Of a stretch of 64,000 bases of DNA, positions 1-10,795 are shown in pieces. Numbering within the stretch: the stretch's first letter is position 1; the number at the start of each line of letters is the position of its first letter. Below the pieces are notes generated by a model. It made no database searches and was not told the DNA's origin. It saw only the letters and a list, made by a program, of their open reading frames with translations. Origin of the DNA: Anagrus nilaparvatae (lineage: Eukaryota; Arthropoda; Insecta; Hymenoptera; Mymaridae). Made by a program: the position numbers and the translations under genes. The stretch is taken from assembly GCA_022575985.1 (NCBI GenBank), contig JAKSXM010000141.1, positions 186,001 to 250,000 of the forward strand, read 5' to 3'.

Positions 1-152
1 TAAAAATTTATTTTTAAACTAATTATACATTATTTTCACTTGCACATAACTTTTATTTTATTAAGTTAAATAATAATTAAATGATTAGATATATTCAATC
101 AAATAATTAGTCTTTATTATAATTAAAAGGACTTTAATTATAAAATTCTTGA

Positions 153-701
153 ATCGCTTGCTCGTACAAGACAGTATCAGAGCCAGCGATCCAGGTGGTG
201 GCTCGGGTGATTCCCATCGACCTGCTTGCCTTGGAAAGGCAGGCGATCTATAACCGTGGGGAAGAAGAGCGCGAAGTAGCTTCCGTTCGCGCTCGCTCCC
301 GCACAATGGAATGTTGGCAGTATAGGTGGAATGGTGACCCGAGGGGACGCTGGACGCACCGCCTTATCATCGATTTGGAAAGCTGGATGAACCGTGATCA
401 TGGAGAGGTAGACTTCTACCTCACACAGTTCCTAACTGGTCACGGTTATTTCCGCGATATGCTTTTCAAGTGGAGCAAGGTGACATCTCCGGAATGCTTG
501 CATTGCCCGGGCGAGCTGGATACCGCTGAGCACACCTTTTTTGGGTGTCCTCGCTTCGCTGAAGGGCGACCGCCCTTAGATGAATGGAGGCCGGAAGTAG
601 TCGTCCCGGAAATGCTGCGCAGTGCCGCTAACTGGTACAGTGTAGCAGAGTACGTACGGGCGACACTGATTGGAAAAAAGGAGGAAGGTTTCCCCTCGTA
701 G
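153..701 (+). pseudogene. LINE family A ORF2, C-terminal fragment
   Basis: An open frame of about 182 codons gives the C-terminal end of a LINE ORF2 protein. No real start codon exists, because the insertion is truncated upstream. It carries the C-terminal cysteine/histidine motif typical of R1-type elements (CLHC, then H-T-F-F-G-C near residues 110-130) and ends in KKEEGFPS. The longer copy at 15422-17059 carries the same protein with only scattered changes, for example Asn for Lys in AIYNRGEEE. The fragment lacks the endonuclease and reverse-transcriptase motifs, so it has no function by itself. Confidence 0.92.
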
Positions 702-966
702 GAAAATCTCCTCCTTTATGGACAGGGTATGGCGAAGAAATGCCTGGGCTGCATTGTTTCCGGACCGAAGTAATACCTAAACAGGGAGTCCCGGTCCGGA
801 TTCTATGATATTGTCATAAATGCAGGAGGGTGGGGAGTTTAGTGGGTATTGTAATTCCTCAATTGTGTATATCTGGGCAACCCCAGATACAAATTTGAGG
901 TTGAGTCCCACATAACCATACAGTATATATGGTATGCGTAAATGCATTCTCCTCGTCCTACGAAAA

Positions 967-986
967 AGGCCCCTTCTTGAAGGGGC
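967..986 (+). other. 3'-terminal hairpin of LINE family A
   Basis: GGCCCCTTCTTGAAGGGGCC is an 8-bp perfect stem closed by CTTG. It sits immediately before the poly(A) run. The same hairpin precedes poly(A) in the second copy (15132-15151 on the other strand). It may be the RNA end structure used during reverse transcription; that role is inferred. Confidence 0.8.
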
Positions 987-1014
987 CCAAAAAAAAAAAA
1001 AAAAAAAAAAAAAA

Positions 1015-1031
1015 AATTATAAAATTCTTGA
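1015..1031. repeat. Target-site duplication of LINE copy 1 (partner 136-152)
   Basis: This 17-bp stretch after the poly(A) run repeats 136-152 exactly. The last two bases (GA) could also belong to the element. Confidence 0.9.
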
Positions 1032-1660
1032 CAGGAACAGTTTCTGCTTGTAAAATGTAACGTTTTTTTTGGTTATGCAAGTTTATGTAGATACACTGAT
1101 AAAAATTAATATGATTTTTTTCATATACAGTGTGATCTCTTTTATCATGAATCAAAAAGTATTGATGGCGCATCATAGAATTAAAATATTTGAAAATAAT
1201 AAAATTAAATAGAAGAAAGAAAATTGAAAATTAAAGAAATTTTTAAAAAGTTTTATTGTATATAAAAGGGAGTGTGGTGTAAATCTTGTTTTTTTGCATA
1301 CATTCACATTTTGAGATTCTGAATAACCGATCATTACCAAAAGTATTCTTTACGTGAAAATTTTTTATAAAATCTATTAAATCTATAAAAACTTTTTTTT
1401 TCATTTAGGCGCATGTACCTATTATATATACTGCTTCATACAGTATTTCGAATTTTTATAATTTATATTGATATTTAAATTCGTATATAAATTATTTAAA
1501 AAAAATTTTTTTATTTTCCGTGCGCTTAAATCTAGCCAAATGTTCCTCCAGTACTTAAAAGAAATTGGATTCTTACTCAGATACTAAAAAAATAAATTAC
1601 TCTATCCTTTTACATCATTTTTCAGTGATTTTTATGTCTAATTTGCTTCCACTATAACAA
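1032..1660. other. AT-rich DNA without recognisable gene
   Basis: I see only A/T runs and short ORFs that read through low-complexity sequence. No motif or repeat structure stood out. Confidence 0.6.
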
Positions 1661-1667
1661 ACGACCA

Positions 1668-2190
1668 GCGAAAGATGATAAAGTAGTCAAGTTCAAATTT
1701 ATCGACTCTTTAAAATTTATGAAGTCATTGTCAGACAAGCTTTCTTTTTAGTTACAAAAGCATGATACTTTAAAGAGTCAATTTCCTGGCTTAAGCGATG
1801 AATTAATCATACTTTTATGCCGTAAAGGAGTATTTCTATAAACTTACATAGAATGCCTAGAAAAATTGGAGGAGATCGTTCTAGCTCCAAAAAAAGAACT
1901 TGATAATATCTTGATTGGTAAACCAATTTCAAGAGAATATATCCACGCTCAACATGTGAGGGATTTATTCCATATAAAAAACATGGGTAAAGATTTATAT
2001 CTGAAACTAATGTTTCAGACAGAAATTAATTACGATACACTCGTAGCATCAATCTTAGCTAAAAATCCATCGAACGAGATAATAGCGAAACTAAAAAACA
2101 TCGCTATACTTCAAGACCAGGATCCAAGGCTCTTAAAAATTAGATTTATATCTGAAAACTGATGTTATGCTACTAGCTGAAGTAAATATT
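1668..2190 (+). pseudogene. Relic of Polinton/Maverick-type family B DNA polymerase
   Basis: Broken frames read like the conserved middle part of the 'organellar and viral' type B DNA polymerases found in Polintons and linear plasmids. In order I see FIDSLKFM, then LLCRKGVF, then ECLEKLEE, then PISREYIHAQHV, then DLYLK and finally, after an interruption, DVMLLAEV. Stop codons occur between the first three blocks, and the frame changes again after DLYLK. Only about 170 residues of a protein normally over 1000 residues long remain. An insert at 2007-2141 splits the DLYLK/TDVMLLAEV block. Polinton origin is inferred from motif order; a linear-plasmid-like polymerase is the alternative. Confidence 0.62.
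2007..2141 (+). mobile_element. Short gypsy pol-derived insert inside the polymerase relic
   Basis: About 135 bp is inserted between two copies of a 16-bp direct repeat, AGATTTATATCTGAAA (1991-2006 and 2142-2157). Bases 2022-2091 are identical to the reverse complement of 9105-9174, which lies in the gypsy pol relic of this window between RNase H and integrase. The insert has no terminal repeats or poly(A). It adds 151 bp with the duplication and so breaks the polymerase frame. Confidence 0.75.
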
Positions 2191-2360
2191 TTTTTTTTAT
2201 ATTTGTAATTTTTTAATTTATACTAATTTTAAATAACGTTTACCAAGGCCTCATTACTAAAAATATATATCTTAGATAGACATTATTTTAGTTTACGCCT
2301 GCTAATACAGCAGACCAAAAGAATAGTTTCTGATTCTTAAAAATTATTTTCCATTTTTAA

Positions 2361-3055
2361 GGGTGCATTCGCTGAGTTTTGAAATTGAAAATCGATTTTT
2401 TTTTTTAATTGATTTGTGTTCAAAAAGTATTCAAGAATATGGAAAAAAAATTTTAAATAAATCCCGCAAATAATAAACAAATGACAGCGTCTGAAAGTCA
2501 CAGCACTAGTATATAAGAACACAAGATTTGAAACTTTAAACGTATTTTTCTCAAAACGAACTTTTTGAAAACGGCCCACATGATAACAAAAAAACAATTG
2601 GTCCGATTTCAATTTTTTTTTTTAAATCTATTTGTTATGCAATTCTACAAGTTTGAACTACAATGAACCTGATCGGAAGATTTTTTTGGTCTCTAGGTTC
2701 CGTTTTTAGGCAAAAAATACGGTCAAATTTCGATTTTTTTCTATTTACCTTCATAACTTTTTTAATTTTTAATATTTTTCATTGGTTGTAGTTCATTACC
2801 TGCAAAAACTTATATACTTTATGGTGTTTTTTTTTTATTTCAAGCGATCCCAAACCGAGTTATGATGTGGCCAATTTGAACCTTTTTTTTAAGCACCAAC
2901 TTCAAAAAGAGAAAATAAAAAAAAAATTTTTTTTCGTGTTCATTATAAGTGCATAAAACAACTGTAAAAAAATCTTTGTATTATTCAATAAATTTTTTGA
3001 TAAAATTAATTTGAAAAATAACGTGGTTTTTACTAAAAACTCAGCGAATGTATCC
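2361..3055. mobile_element. Non-autonomous TTAA-flanked element (piggyBac-type target)
   Basis: 20-bp terminal inverted repeats match at 18 of 20 positions: GGGTGCATTCGCTGAGTTTT on the left and the reverse complement of 3036-3055 on the right. Both ends are flanked by TTAA (2357-2360 and 3056-3059), the target duplicated by piggyBac-like transposases. The inside is AT-rich with no coding capacity, so the element would depend on an enzyme supplied elsewhere. Confidence 0.75.
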
Positions 3056-3059
3056 TTAA

Positions 3060-5555
3060 ACAATAAACACTGCCAGTGTAATAATAAAAAGAAAAAATAA
3101 TAGGGAATTTAGTTTTTTAAGTAAATATTTCTTTGATTTTTCAGAAACCTGATGCGCTGTAGGCTAAAAACGACTAAAAATTCGGAGTCGGCGAGAAATT
3201 TTACTCAGGTCTACTATATGTACTATTTTTTTGTCTATCTATAGTCCGTTTTGTAAATTTATTACTAATAAAAGTTAAATTAAATTAAAAAATTTTAAAC
3301 AGGACTAATTAAGACAGTTTTATACTCGGAATTTTAGAATTCAAAATTTGAAAGTAACAAAACGAGGTTTGCAACTGTTGCACTTTACAGGTAGTTTTAC
3401 CAATTTGCATATCTAATAAATAATATTTTTTTTAAAAAAATCTACGTACTCAACCATAAACAAAAATGTGTATTTTATTGCTGTTTTCATTACTTAACCA
3501 TTGTGCAATCTATACAATTTCTATTTTACATACTAATTTATATTGTATGCATATTATCACTTTCTTTAATTGTTCATTTATTAAAGAAAAATAATGATTT
3601 CGCATTATTTTCAGTTACAACCACGTAGAATGAACAATTTTTAAAATTACCCGTCATCGACCCTTTTATTCTTTTATCGTTTAATATGCGTATTAAATTG
3701 GATTCTTTACATGGTGGGTATTCTTAATGACATGTTGTATATCTTTATGATTTTCAGTAAATATAATAATACTTTGCGACTTAAAAAAAACTTTGCAAAA
3801 GAGAATTTTTTACGTTTCTATATCATTCGTATGACAATGAAACTTGTAATTTTTTTGGAGCGGTAGATCTAAAAATTTACTTATGAAGGAGTCAATTTAG
3901 TAAAAATTTGGGGGTTTTAAAAAATTTTTTAAATTATCTAAAATTTTATTAAGGAAAATATACATTTTTTGTTCCCAGGAGGGGGCAATAGCCATATTAT
4001 ATATCATACAATATACTCTTCATAATATGAAACTTATTAATTCTATTTATTTGGATATCTTATTAAATTATCTTATGTAAATTTTTAATAGAGTAAGGAA
4101 ACAAACCGATTTTGAATTCAAACAATTCGTAATGCCTACTCACGGTGCCCCTGAAACATTTTAAATAAAAATTCAAATTACCCCTGAGTTTCCAATGGAA
4201 ATTTGTTTTTTAGTTGTTCAGAGCCACAAAAATCAAAAAATTTAAAAAATCCGTTTGGCGCTTTTTTTTAGCTAAAAACTGTTTCATTACTTGCTTGCAG
4301 TCATGTTATTTGTATTTCTGTTTTTATCTAAATAAATAAAAAACAACAAATTCGGTAATGTGAAAATAGTTATATCATATAAAAATTTATTTAATTCCCA
4401 AAGCATATAATGTTTAACAGGATTTAAGAGTACTAATTTAGTAGGTTCTGTATTCAAAGAAAGATAAAGGATTTAACTTCACCATTGAGTATTATAAAAA
4501 ACGTTGGTCACATTTTCTTTTATTATATATAGATGGTACTTAATATAATTTTAAAGTAATTTCTTATTTAGAAAAAAAGTTATGAATGGTTCAATATCTT
4601 TGAAATTAAATTTCATCGCAGCGGAACAGCTATTTTTGAGATTAAATGGTTAGAACTGAAATTAAAATCTAAAATATACTTATTATTTAACCTTTTTAAA
4701 GTCAGCTATTAGAATTATTTCTAAAATGTACAAATCAAAATTTTATTAGATTAATAAGAATAAACAATAATCAAATGATAATATACTCATGAGTAAAGCG
4801 ATATCGAGATGCGCGTGGGCTTAAAAAAAAAAGAAAGTCAACTTTGTTATCGCTCTTTACTTTTTAATTTAATAAAATGTAAATTCAAAAATTTTGTATT
4901 TCTTTTGTCATTATTAAGGGTAGAAATAAACTGTGAATCAAGTGACATAATAAGTTTTTTATAGTTAAATAGTGCACATAGCAAATTTTGTGTCAATAAA
5001 AATATAACCTTTTTTTTTTCAACGTCAATTTTGGCGCAATTACTATTTACATTGTTGAATTATTGTGTACTTCAATTCCTTTGATAACTATCTACAGTTA
5101 AAATATAAGCAGATACTGTCGCATATATAAGGAGTTTAAGTGAAAAGTGGAAAGTTTTTAATATCAAAAGCAAACAATTTTAGAATAATTTCTTCTCTTT
5201 GCTGATCAATCGTCGCGTTATACAGTCATAAATAAAAGTTAATTTTCAAATGCCGCTCGGTTTTCTATAACATTCATTTCAATTAAATTTTCAGTTTTCT
5301 CTTTTCATTTAATTATTTCAAAGTGCCAGTAACATTAAATTCTATTATACAGTCCGCTTATTTTTATTTTAATTTTGAAATTTCGGGAAATTAGTTTTTA
5401 CCATTAATCTAAAAGTGCCTTGTGCTCACGAAAATTAATCAAAATTACTAAGTGAAAAATTCTAGTTTTTTTTGTATAATTAGTGAATTAAGTTTTTATT
5501 TGAATAAACAATTTGGTTGTCAACTCCAAGAAATTCCTCTTGATAAATTGAAAAG
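3060..5555. other. AT-rich DNA without recognisable gene
   Basis: I found no credible ORF, RNA gene or structured repeat in this 2.5-kb stretch. Short ORFs are of the length expected by chance at this base composition. Confidence 0.55.
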
Positions 5556-5559
5556 TGGC

Positions 5560-6145
5560 GTAGATCACGGCAAGTCAAAGTACTTTTATCAAAGTATCCT
5601 GTCCCGTAGCGTTTTTCCATTTTTCATGTTCTTTATGGCCTTGACCATCTTGTTCTCGCTAAATAGCGGCATTTCCTTCCTGGGTATTGCCTCTACTAGG
5701 ATTTCCCGGATGGTCTACTTAGGGTAGACGCGACAATTCATTTGGTCATTACTTCGTCCATCATGTTGTCAGACTCCCGGTTAAATTTCCCTTTTACGAC
5801 TTTGTAACCTAAGCCCCAGTGCTCTTTGCTTAATCTTCACGTAATGGACGCAGGCTTCGAGTCTTGCTTTGGTGGATGGCCTTGGCTAGCATCTGTTTCT
5901 CATTCTTGTGTTCCCAAGAAGGCACAGCAGTCTTGGGCCTCTCCCGTGCACTCACTGCCCATCGCCGCGTCCTGTGATATTCCTTGCTGAGCACCACTAT
6001 TTCCGTAGTCCACCATAACACTGGTTTTTTCCTTTCGAGAGTCTTCGGCGAGGCATGGAGGCCTCGCTTTCGTCCCGCGTAATAAAGATGTTAATTTTTT
6101 GTCATAGCCATTCGTCACCCTCCCAGTCACCAACCCACTTTCGCA
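5560..6145 (-). pseudogene. LINE family B ORF2 fragment (endonuclease-RT linker), minus copy
   Basis: On the minus strand this reads as the linker between the AP endonuclease and the reverse transcriptase of an R1-clade-like LINE. Recognisable pieces are HKNEKQMLAKAIHQSKTRSL, a GxKVVxGK-like stretch and KNMKNGKT just before the RT domain. The same linker in family A reads KHRLAKAIRLSKARCLRSL. Several stops and frame changes make it a relic. It is the inverted counterpart of 7020-7545, which covers the same protein region, so the two are separate copies or an inverted duplication rather than one twin-primed insertion. Confidence 0.75.
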
Positions 6146-7019
6146 CCTTATATAATAAATTATTATTTATATAATTAATTAATTATTACATATAAATATG
6201 CTATACAATGACAGCAGTTACCCTATATTAATCTAACCAAACTATACTAAAATGAAAAATACTATAGTAAAATTGCCGAGTCTATATATTTTGATTATAT
6301 TTTTTTTTATTATATAACAATACCTCAAGATGTTCACAAGTGAGGATTTTCTTACTCAAAAAGGTAACCCGCTAAAAAAAATATACGATTATATCTATTG
6401 TTTTAAAAGCAGGATCCAATCTGGCGTTGTTTGGAGATATGTTCTAAAAATCTGTAAAGCAAAAGTATGAATACGTAATAATTCAATAAAATATGAAGAT
6501 GCAATTCACAAACATTCAAAAAAAAAAAAAGAAAGATAAATGAAGATACATAAAAGTTCAATAATTCATCGCTGGATAATCATAATATGGGAACAGATAA
6601 TGTGAAGCTTAATGAAATACAAGAGAAAAGAGAATTTGATTCTACTAAACAATTAGCAAATGATAAACATATATATTGAAAACAATCTTTTTATGATAAA
6701 GCTACAAATATAGAAGGAAAAGCTTTGTTTTACCTTTCTACTTCTTTTTCTTTTTTACGTTATACCTGTTTTTCTGTTTATTTAAAAAAAACGAATTAAA
6801 AATTTATACATAAATATCTACAAGTTTGTGTTTTCATTTGAAAGTATTTACTATGTTTCTTTCTATCTGACAAGTTTTTTAAGTATTTATTGCGTCCACT
6901 GTAATTTAGAATGTACCCAAGGTAAAGTGTATGTTAAATTTGGTAGAAGAAAAGTTTTTTGGTGACAATATTGTGGATTTTTGAGTTAATGGTACATGAA
7001 ATGGCTGCTAGATGCAAGC
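6146..7019. other. AT-rich spacer between two inverted LINE B fragments
   Basis: No gene or clear repeat is visible. It separates two oppositely oriented copies of the same LINE region. Confidence 0.5.
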
Positions 7020-7545
7020 TAATAGAGGCAAAAGACCTACATATGAGAGACTGGGGTGGGGTACCTCTCTCCTGAACATAACCCACGACAGAAGGTGCGT
7101 CTAGAAGAATTGGCGACTGGGTGGGTGACGAATGGTTAGAATAATAGCGAGCACAACTACATCGCCTTCCGGCTGCTGCAGGGAATTTCGCAACGACCTC
7201 CGTATAGGATCAGTATCTCCGAATCGAATCAGACTCCATCCTTGACATGGAGGAGCTACAAGTCCCTTCGAGGCTTTAATCTTAGACAAGAAATTAATAT
7301 CTTTATTACGCGGGACTTATGACGCCTCCATGCCTCGCCGAACACTCTCGAAAGGAAAAAAACCAGTGTAATGGTGGACTACGGAAATAGTGGTGCTCTG
7401 CAAGGAATTTCACAGGACGCGGTGATGGGCAGTGAGAGCACGGGACAGGCCCGAGATTGCTGAGCCTTCTTGGAAACACAAGAATGAGAAACAGATGCTA
7501 GCCAAGGCAATCCACCAAAGCAAGACTCGAAGCCTAATTTGTCCT
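7020..7545 (+). pseudogene. LINE family B ORF2 fragment (endonuclease-RT linker), plus copy
   Basis: On the plus strand this relic covers the end of an AP endonuclease domain, including a GWRV-like stretch and the site where SDH is expected, and then the linker with HKNEKQMLAKAIHQSKTRSL. It closely resembles 5560-6145 in reverse orientation, with scattered indels and stops. Downstream the similarity ends at about 7545, well before any reverse-transcriptase motif. No poly(A) or target duplication is visible. Confidence 0.72.
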
Positions 7546-7806
7546 CCACTCGCCCCGGCAGTGCTGTGCCCCTTGGACCCTTGTGAATTGATTTTTCCAA
7601 AAATATGTTGTTTTAGGTTACTCAATATTTTGTAAAATAACCTTTTATTACCCAAAGCATTATCTAAAATTTACTGAATCATAAAAATTACGGGCATATG
7701 AACCTAGACGCATAATTAGTAATCAGAAATACAAAGCTTCGCTACCCTTCCATGGGATCCATAAGCAGTAATAGTTTCCGCCTGATAATAACTGTTCAAG
7801 CTTTTT

Positions 7807-8640
7807 TTAGCTATTATATTCAGTTACTTTTTTTGAATTTTGGTTTCCTCCGTCTGTTTTATTGGTTCTTGAACGTGTTCTTGTTGTTGGACCATTGTAG
7901 ACTTCGGATTCTGTGTCGATTGGTTTACTACCGCTGTTTGTTGAGCATCCTTCTGGCTTGGTATATTCGTCACCTTTTTTTGTTTGGCTTCGTATAGTTT
8001 CGCCTTTCTTTGATTTCTTCCCTTTGACATCTTGGTAATATGGAATTAATTGGAATGAGTTGAAAATACCACGCTCTGAAGGATTATCAGGATTTATTAA
8101 TGTAAAAGTTGATTTCCCAATTCGTTGGGTTATTTGGTAAGGCCCTTTATATATGCTCATGAATTTGGCTACCATCTTTGTATTTGTATCCGAAGTATTT
8201 AGCGCTTTGACCAATACTAAGTCACCGACTCTATATTATGTTATTTGTTATTTTTGCATTATTCATTCTTATAGCTGCTTTTCTTTTTATTCTTTTTTCG
8301 GCTAACATTAGTTTTTGTTCGTGCGCGTTATCGTCTACTTTTTTTATTTTAAAATAAGTTTCCCAAAATCTTTGGGGTTTAACGTTTGAGTGTAATTCAA
8401 GCGGACAAAATTCCGTCGTGTCATGATAAGACTCGTTCATACAATTCTGTATTATTTCGGTCCATCGTGCCCATTCAGCATGTTTGTTTTTAATCAAACT
8501 ACGAAAGGAACGATTAATTTCTCTGTGTATACGTTCAACTATGTTAGATTTCGGGTTTCTAAAGAATTTGAATTTCACTTATAAATTTTTTTGATGTAAA
8601 CTGAGTACCATTATCGAATAATATGCGCTCAGGCTTACCA
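7807..8640 (-). pseudogene. Ty3/gypsy integrase relic
   Basis: The minus strand encodes the second half of a retroviral-type integrase in two frames. The upstream piece (8231-8640) begins with FDNGTQFTSKKF, the catalytic-core Asp region, and continues through NPKSNIVERIHREI, which holds the expected catalytic Glu. The downstream piece (7807-8214) is the C-terminal domain, with FMSIYKGPYQIT and STFTLINPDN, followed by a Ser/Thr/Lys-rich tail. A frame break lies between 8214 and 8231. The element belongs with the RNase H relic at 9232-9716. Confidence 0.85.
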
Positions 8641-9231
8641 TACTTTTCAAAGTAATCGTTTTTTAATTTTTCTAATTACTACATTTCCGTTATATTTCTT
8701 TATAGGATATAACACAACGAATTTTGATAATGCGTCTATTGTTGTTAATATATATTTTACACTTCCTGTTGATGTAGGGAAAGGACCTACAAAGTCGTTC
8801 CAGTTCATTTGGTTAATTTGCTATTATCGCTTGTGGTGGAGTTGTAGTACTGAACTGGTAGTACTTGTTTCTTTGACACGAATCACAACACTTTAAAATT
8901 CTTGAGATTTTTCTTCTTGTTTTATTATAGGTGAATGATTCATTGAATATTCTAAAACACTTATAACTACCGATATGTCCATATATTTAATGGATTTCTT
9001 TTATTAATAATAAAAATTAATGATTTCGGAATTACGATTTTGTTGTCTTTATAGAAAATACAATATTGGATTTCAAATTATTTTCTTACTTTTGATTTAT
9101 TTTTGTTTCGCTATTATCTCGTTCGATGGATTTTTAGCTAAGATTGATGCTACGAGTGTATCGTAATTAATTTCCTTATTGTTAGTTTCATCGCAATATA
9201 TGGTGTGGCTAAATAAATCAGCTATTATATT
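8641..9231 (-). pseudogene. Decayed N-terminal integrase region of the same gypsy pol
   Basis: Short minus-strand pieces such as KISRILKCCDSCQRNK near 8860-8930 fit the His/Cys zinc-binding domain that precedes the integrase core. Further upstream, 9105-9174 encodes NYDTLVASILAKNPSNEIIA, the stretch also found in the insert at 2007-2141. Stops interrupt the frame throughout. Confidence 0.65.
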
Positions 9232-9716
9232 TTATTTACCAGCAATATATTGGATTTCTAAATCATAATGCTGTATGTAGAGAGCCCATCTCATTAGGCG
9301 AGAACTTAAAAATTTACACTTAGTCATGAACGACAGTGCTTTATGATCAGATTTAATTATGATTTTAGCTCCGAATAAATACGTTTTAAATTTTTCTAAT
9401 GACCACACAATCGCTAATAATTCTTTTTCACTTGTAAAGAAATTTAATTCTGGACCTTTCAGTGTACGACTAGCACATGGAACTATTTTTTCTTCTTCGT
9501 TGTCATTTTCTTGTGTCAGGATGGCACCCAGTGCGTAATCGCTGGCATCTGTGAGCAATTGAAACTCTTTGTCAGGGAGTGGATGATGCAAAACTACTGT
9601 ATCAATGAAGAGCTTCTTGACTTTTTCAAAGACTTCTTTATAGCGTTGATCCCACTTCCATTTTGTTTCTTTTCGAAGAAGATCTAGTAAAGGAATTGTT
9701 TCTTCTAATTGAATGT
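9232..9716 (-). pseudogene. Ty3/gypsy RNase H domain relic
   Basis: The minus-strand frame reads as the end of the RT connection plus RNase H of a gypsy pol: DLLRKETKWKWD, then LLTDASDYALGAILTQ with the first catalytic Asp, FFTSEKELLAIVW with the catalytic Glu, IIKSDHKALSFM with the next Asp, and RLMRWALYIQHYDLEIQYIAGK. The frame is open for about 160 codons. Upstream the homology stops sharply near 9716, where a plus-strand gag begins. The matching reverse transcriptase resumes at about 12505. Confidence 0.88.
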
Positions 9717-10295
9717 CTAATTGAAAAAGCAAAAATTTGGTTAAAGACATTAAAAGGTGACATAACTTATAAAGAATTTAAAACGAAATTTTTAGAACGA
9801 TTTTGGAGTCCATCTATTCAACAAAAATATATTATAAAAAAGATTCAATGTGGCTTCTATAGTTATGAAGATAATGTATCACGAGCTGAATACATCATTA
9901 ATTATATTGGTTTATCTGAAGATTTAGATGAAAAAATTGATGAACAAAAACTTATTACAGAGCTAATACAGCATTTTAATGAAGAAGAAAGAACTATACT
10001 AGAAAATTGTGATATTCAAAACGTACAAGAATTTTTAGAGATTCTTGATGGCTTCGATCATCGACTCAATCAGATTAACATAGAAACTACTAAAAAGATT
10101 AACAGTGAAGATCAAGAAGAAAATAAAAAAATACAAGAAGAATTCTTTGATGTAAACATAGAGAATTCAAGTGAAAATATTGAAAAAACTACTCAAAACA
10201 AAGTTGTGAAACAAACAGAAACTAAAAATACAAGCAAGTCAATCTGCTATGCTGTAGATCAGGTAGTAGAAAATTTATTAAGTATTATAGATTAA
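9717..10295 (+). pseudogene. Ty3/gypsy-type gag fragment
   Basis: A plus-strand open frame reads as the capsid part of a retrotransposon gag: AKIWLKTLKGDITYKEFKTK and FLERFWSPSIQQKY near its start match the usual gag pattern, followed by an acidic, Lys/Glu-rich tail. The start is missing, because homology begins at the junction with the antisense RNase H relic at about 9717. The protein ends at 10295 with a normal stop. No zinc knuckle is visible. It lies inside a 2.8-kb block that splits the minus-strand pol. Confidence 0.75.
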
Positions 10296-10379
10296 ACAAA
10301 TATAAATATTTGTTATGTTCCAAACGTTTAAGAGTTTTTTATAAAAATTATTATTATAAATAATAATAATGATCAAGAG

Positions 10380-10795
10380 GAAATTTATTAAATAACCACA
10401 GTCATCACAGTGGATGCTGTGGAAAATCTACAAAAAATAAAACTAATATTTATAAATTAAATAATCATAACTTAACTCATTATACCGTAGAGCGGGTAAT
10501 GGGCAAACTAAAAAATAATCACAAATATTATATTAGATACTGTGATAAATTCACAATAATAAGCCTAAATAAGGGAGCAAAAATACCACCACCAATAAAA
10601 TACTATAAAAATGAAACTCAAGAAATAAAAACGATTTATGCAATGCAAAATCATAAATTTTTGCAACAAAATCTAAAACAAGACGTGAACTATGTTCACA
10701 CAAAATCATCTATAAAACAATTAACAGCATTATTATCTCATCTACCAATTACAAAATATATTTCGACTAAACTTAATATTTACAACTGTAATTAA
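10380..10795 (+). pseudogene. Uncharacterised ORF downstream of gag
   Basis: An open stretch of about 130 codons, with an internal Met at 10499, reads on the same strand as the gag fragment. It is rich in Asn, Lys, Tyr and Ile and begins with a His/Cys-containing piece (HSHHSGCC). I recognise no protease active site or other domain. It may be the decayed continuation of the gypsy gag-protease region; that rests only on position. Confidence 0.35.

Larger units (their letters stand above)
151..1014 (+). mobile_element. 5'-truncated R1-clade-like LINE (family A), copy 1
   Basis: This is the 3' end of a non-LTR retrotransposon: the last part of ORF2, a 3' UTR and a poly(A) run (989-1016). It matches, in reverse orientation, the 3' end of the longer copy at 15092-20418. 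It is flanked by a 17-bp direct repeat, 136-152 and 1015-1031 (AATTATAAAATTCTTGA), the expected mark of target-primed reverse transcription. The left break falls inside the reverse-transcriptase ORF, so the copy is dead on arrival. The perfect-looking duplication and the open reading frame suggest a fairly recent insertion. Confidence 0.93.

Noticed and set aside
5560..7545. A twin-primed LINE spanning both inverted fragments
   Set aside because: Both fragments cover the same protein region, whereas twin priming inverts a different part of the element.
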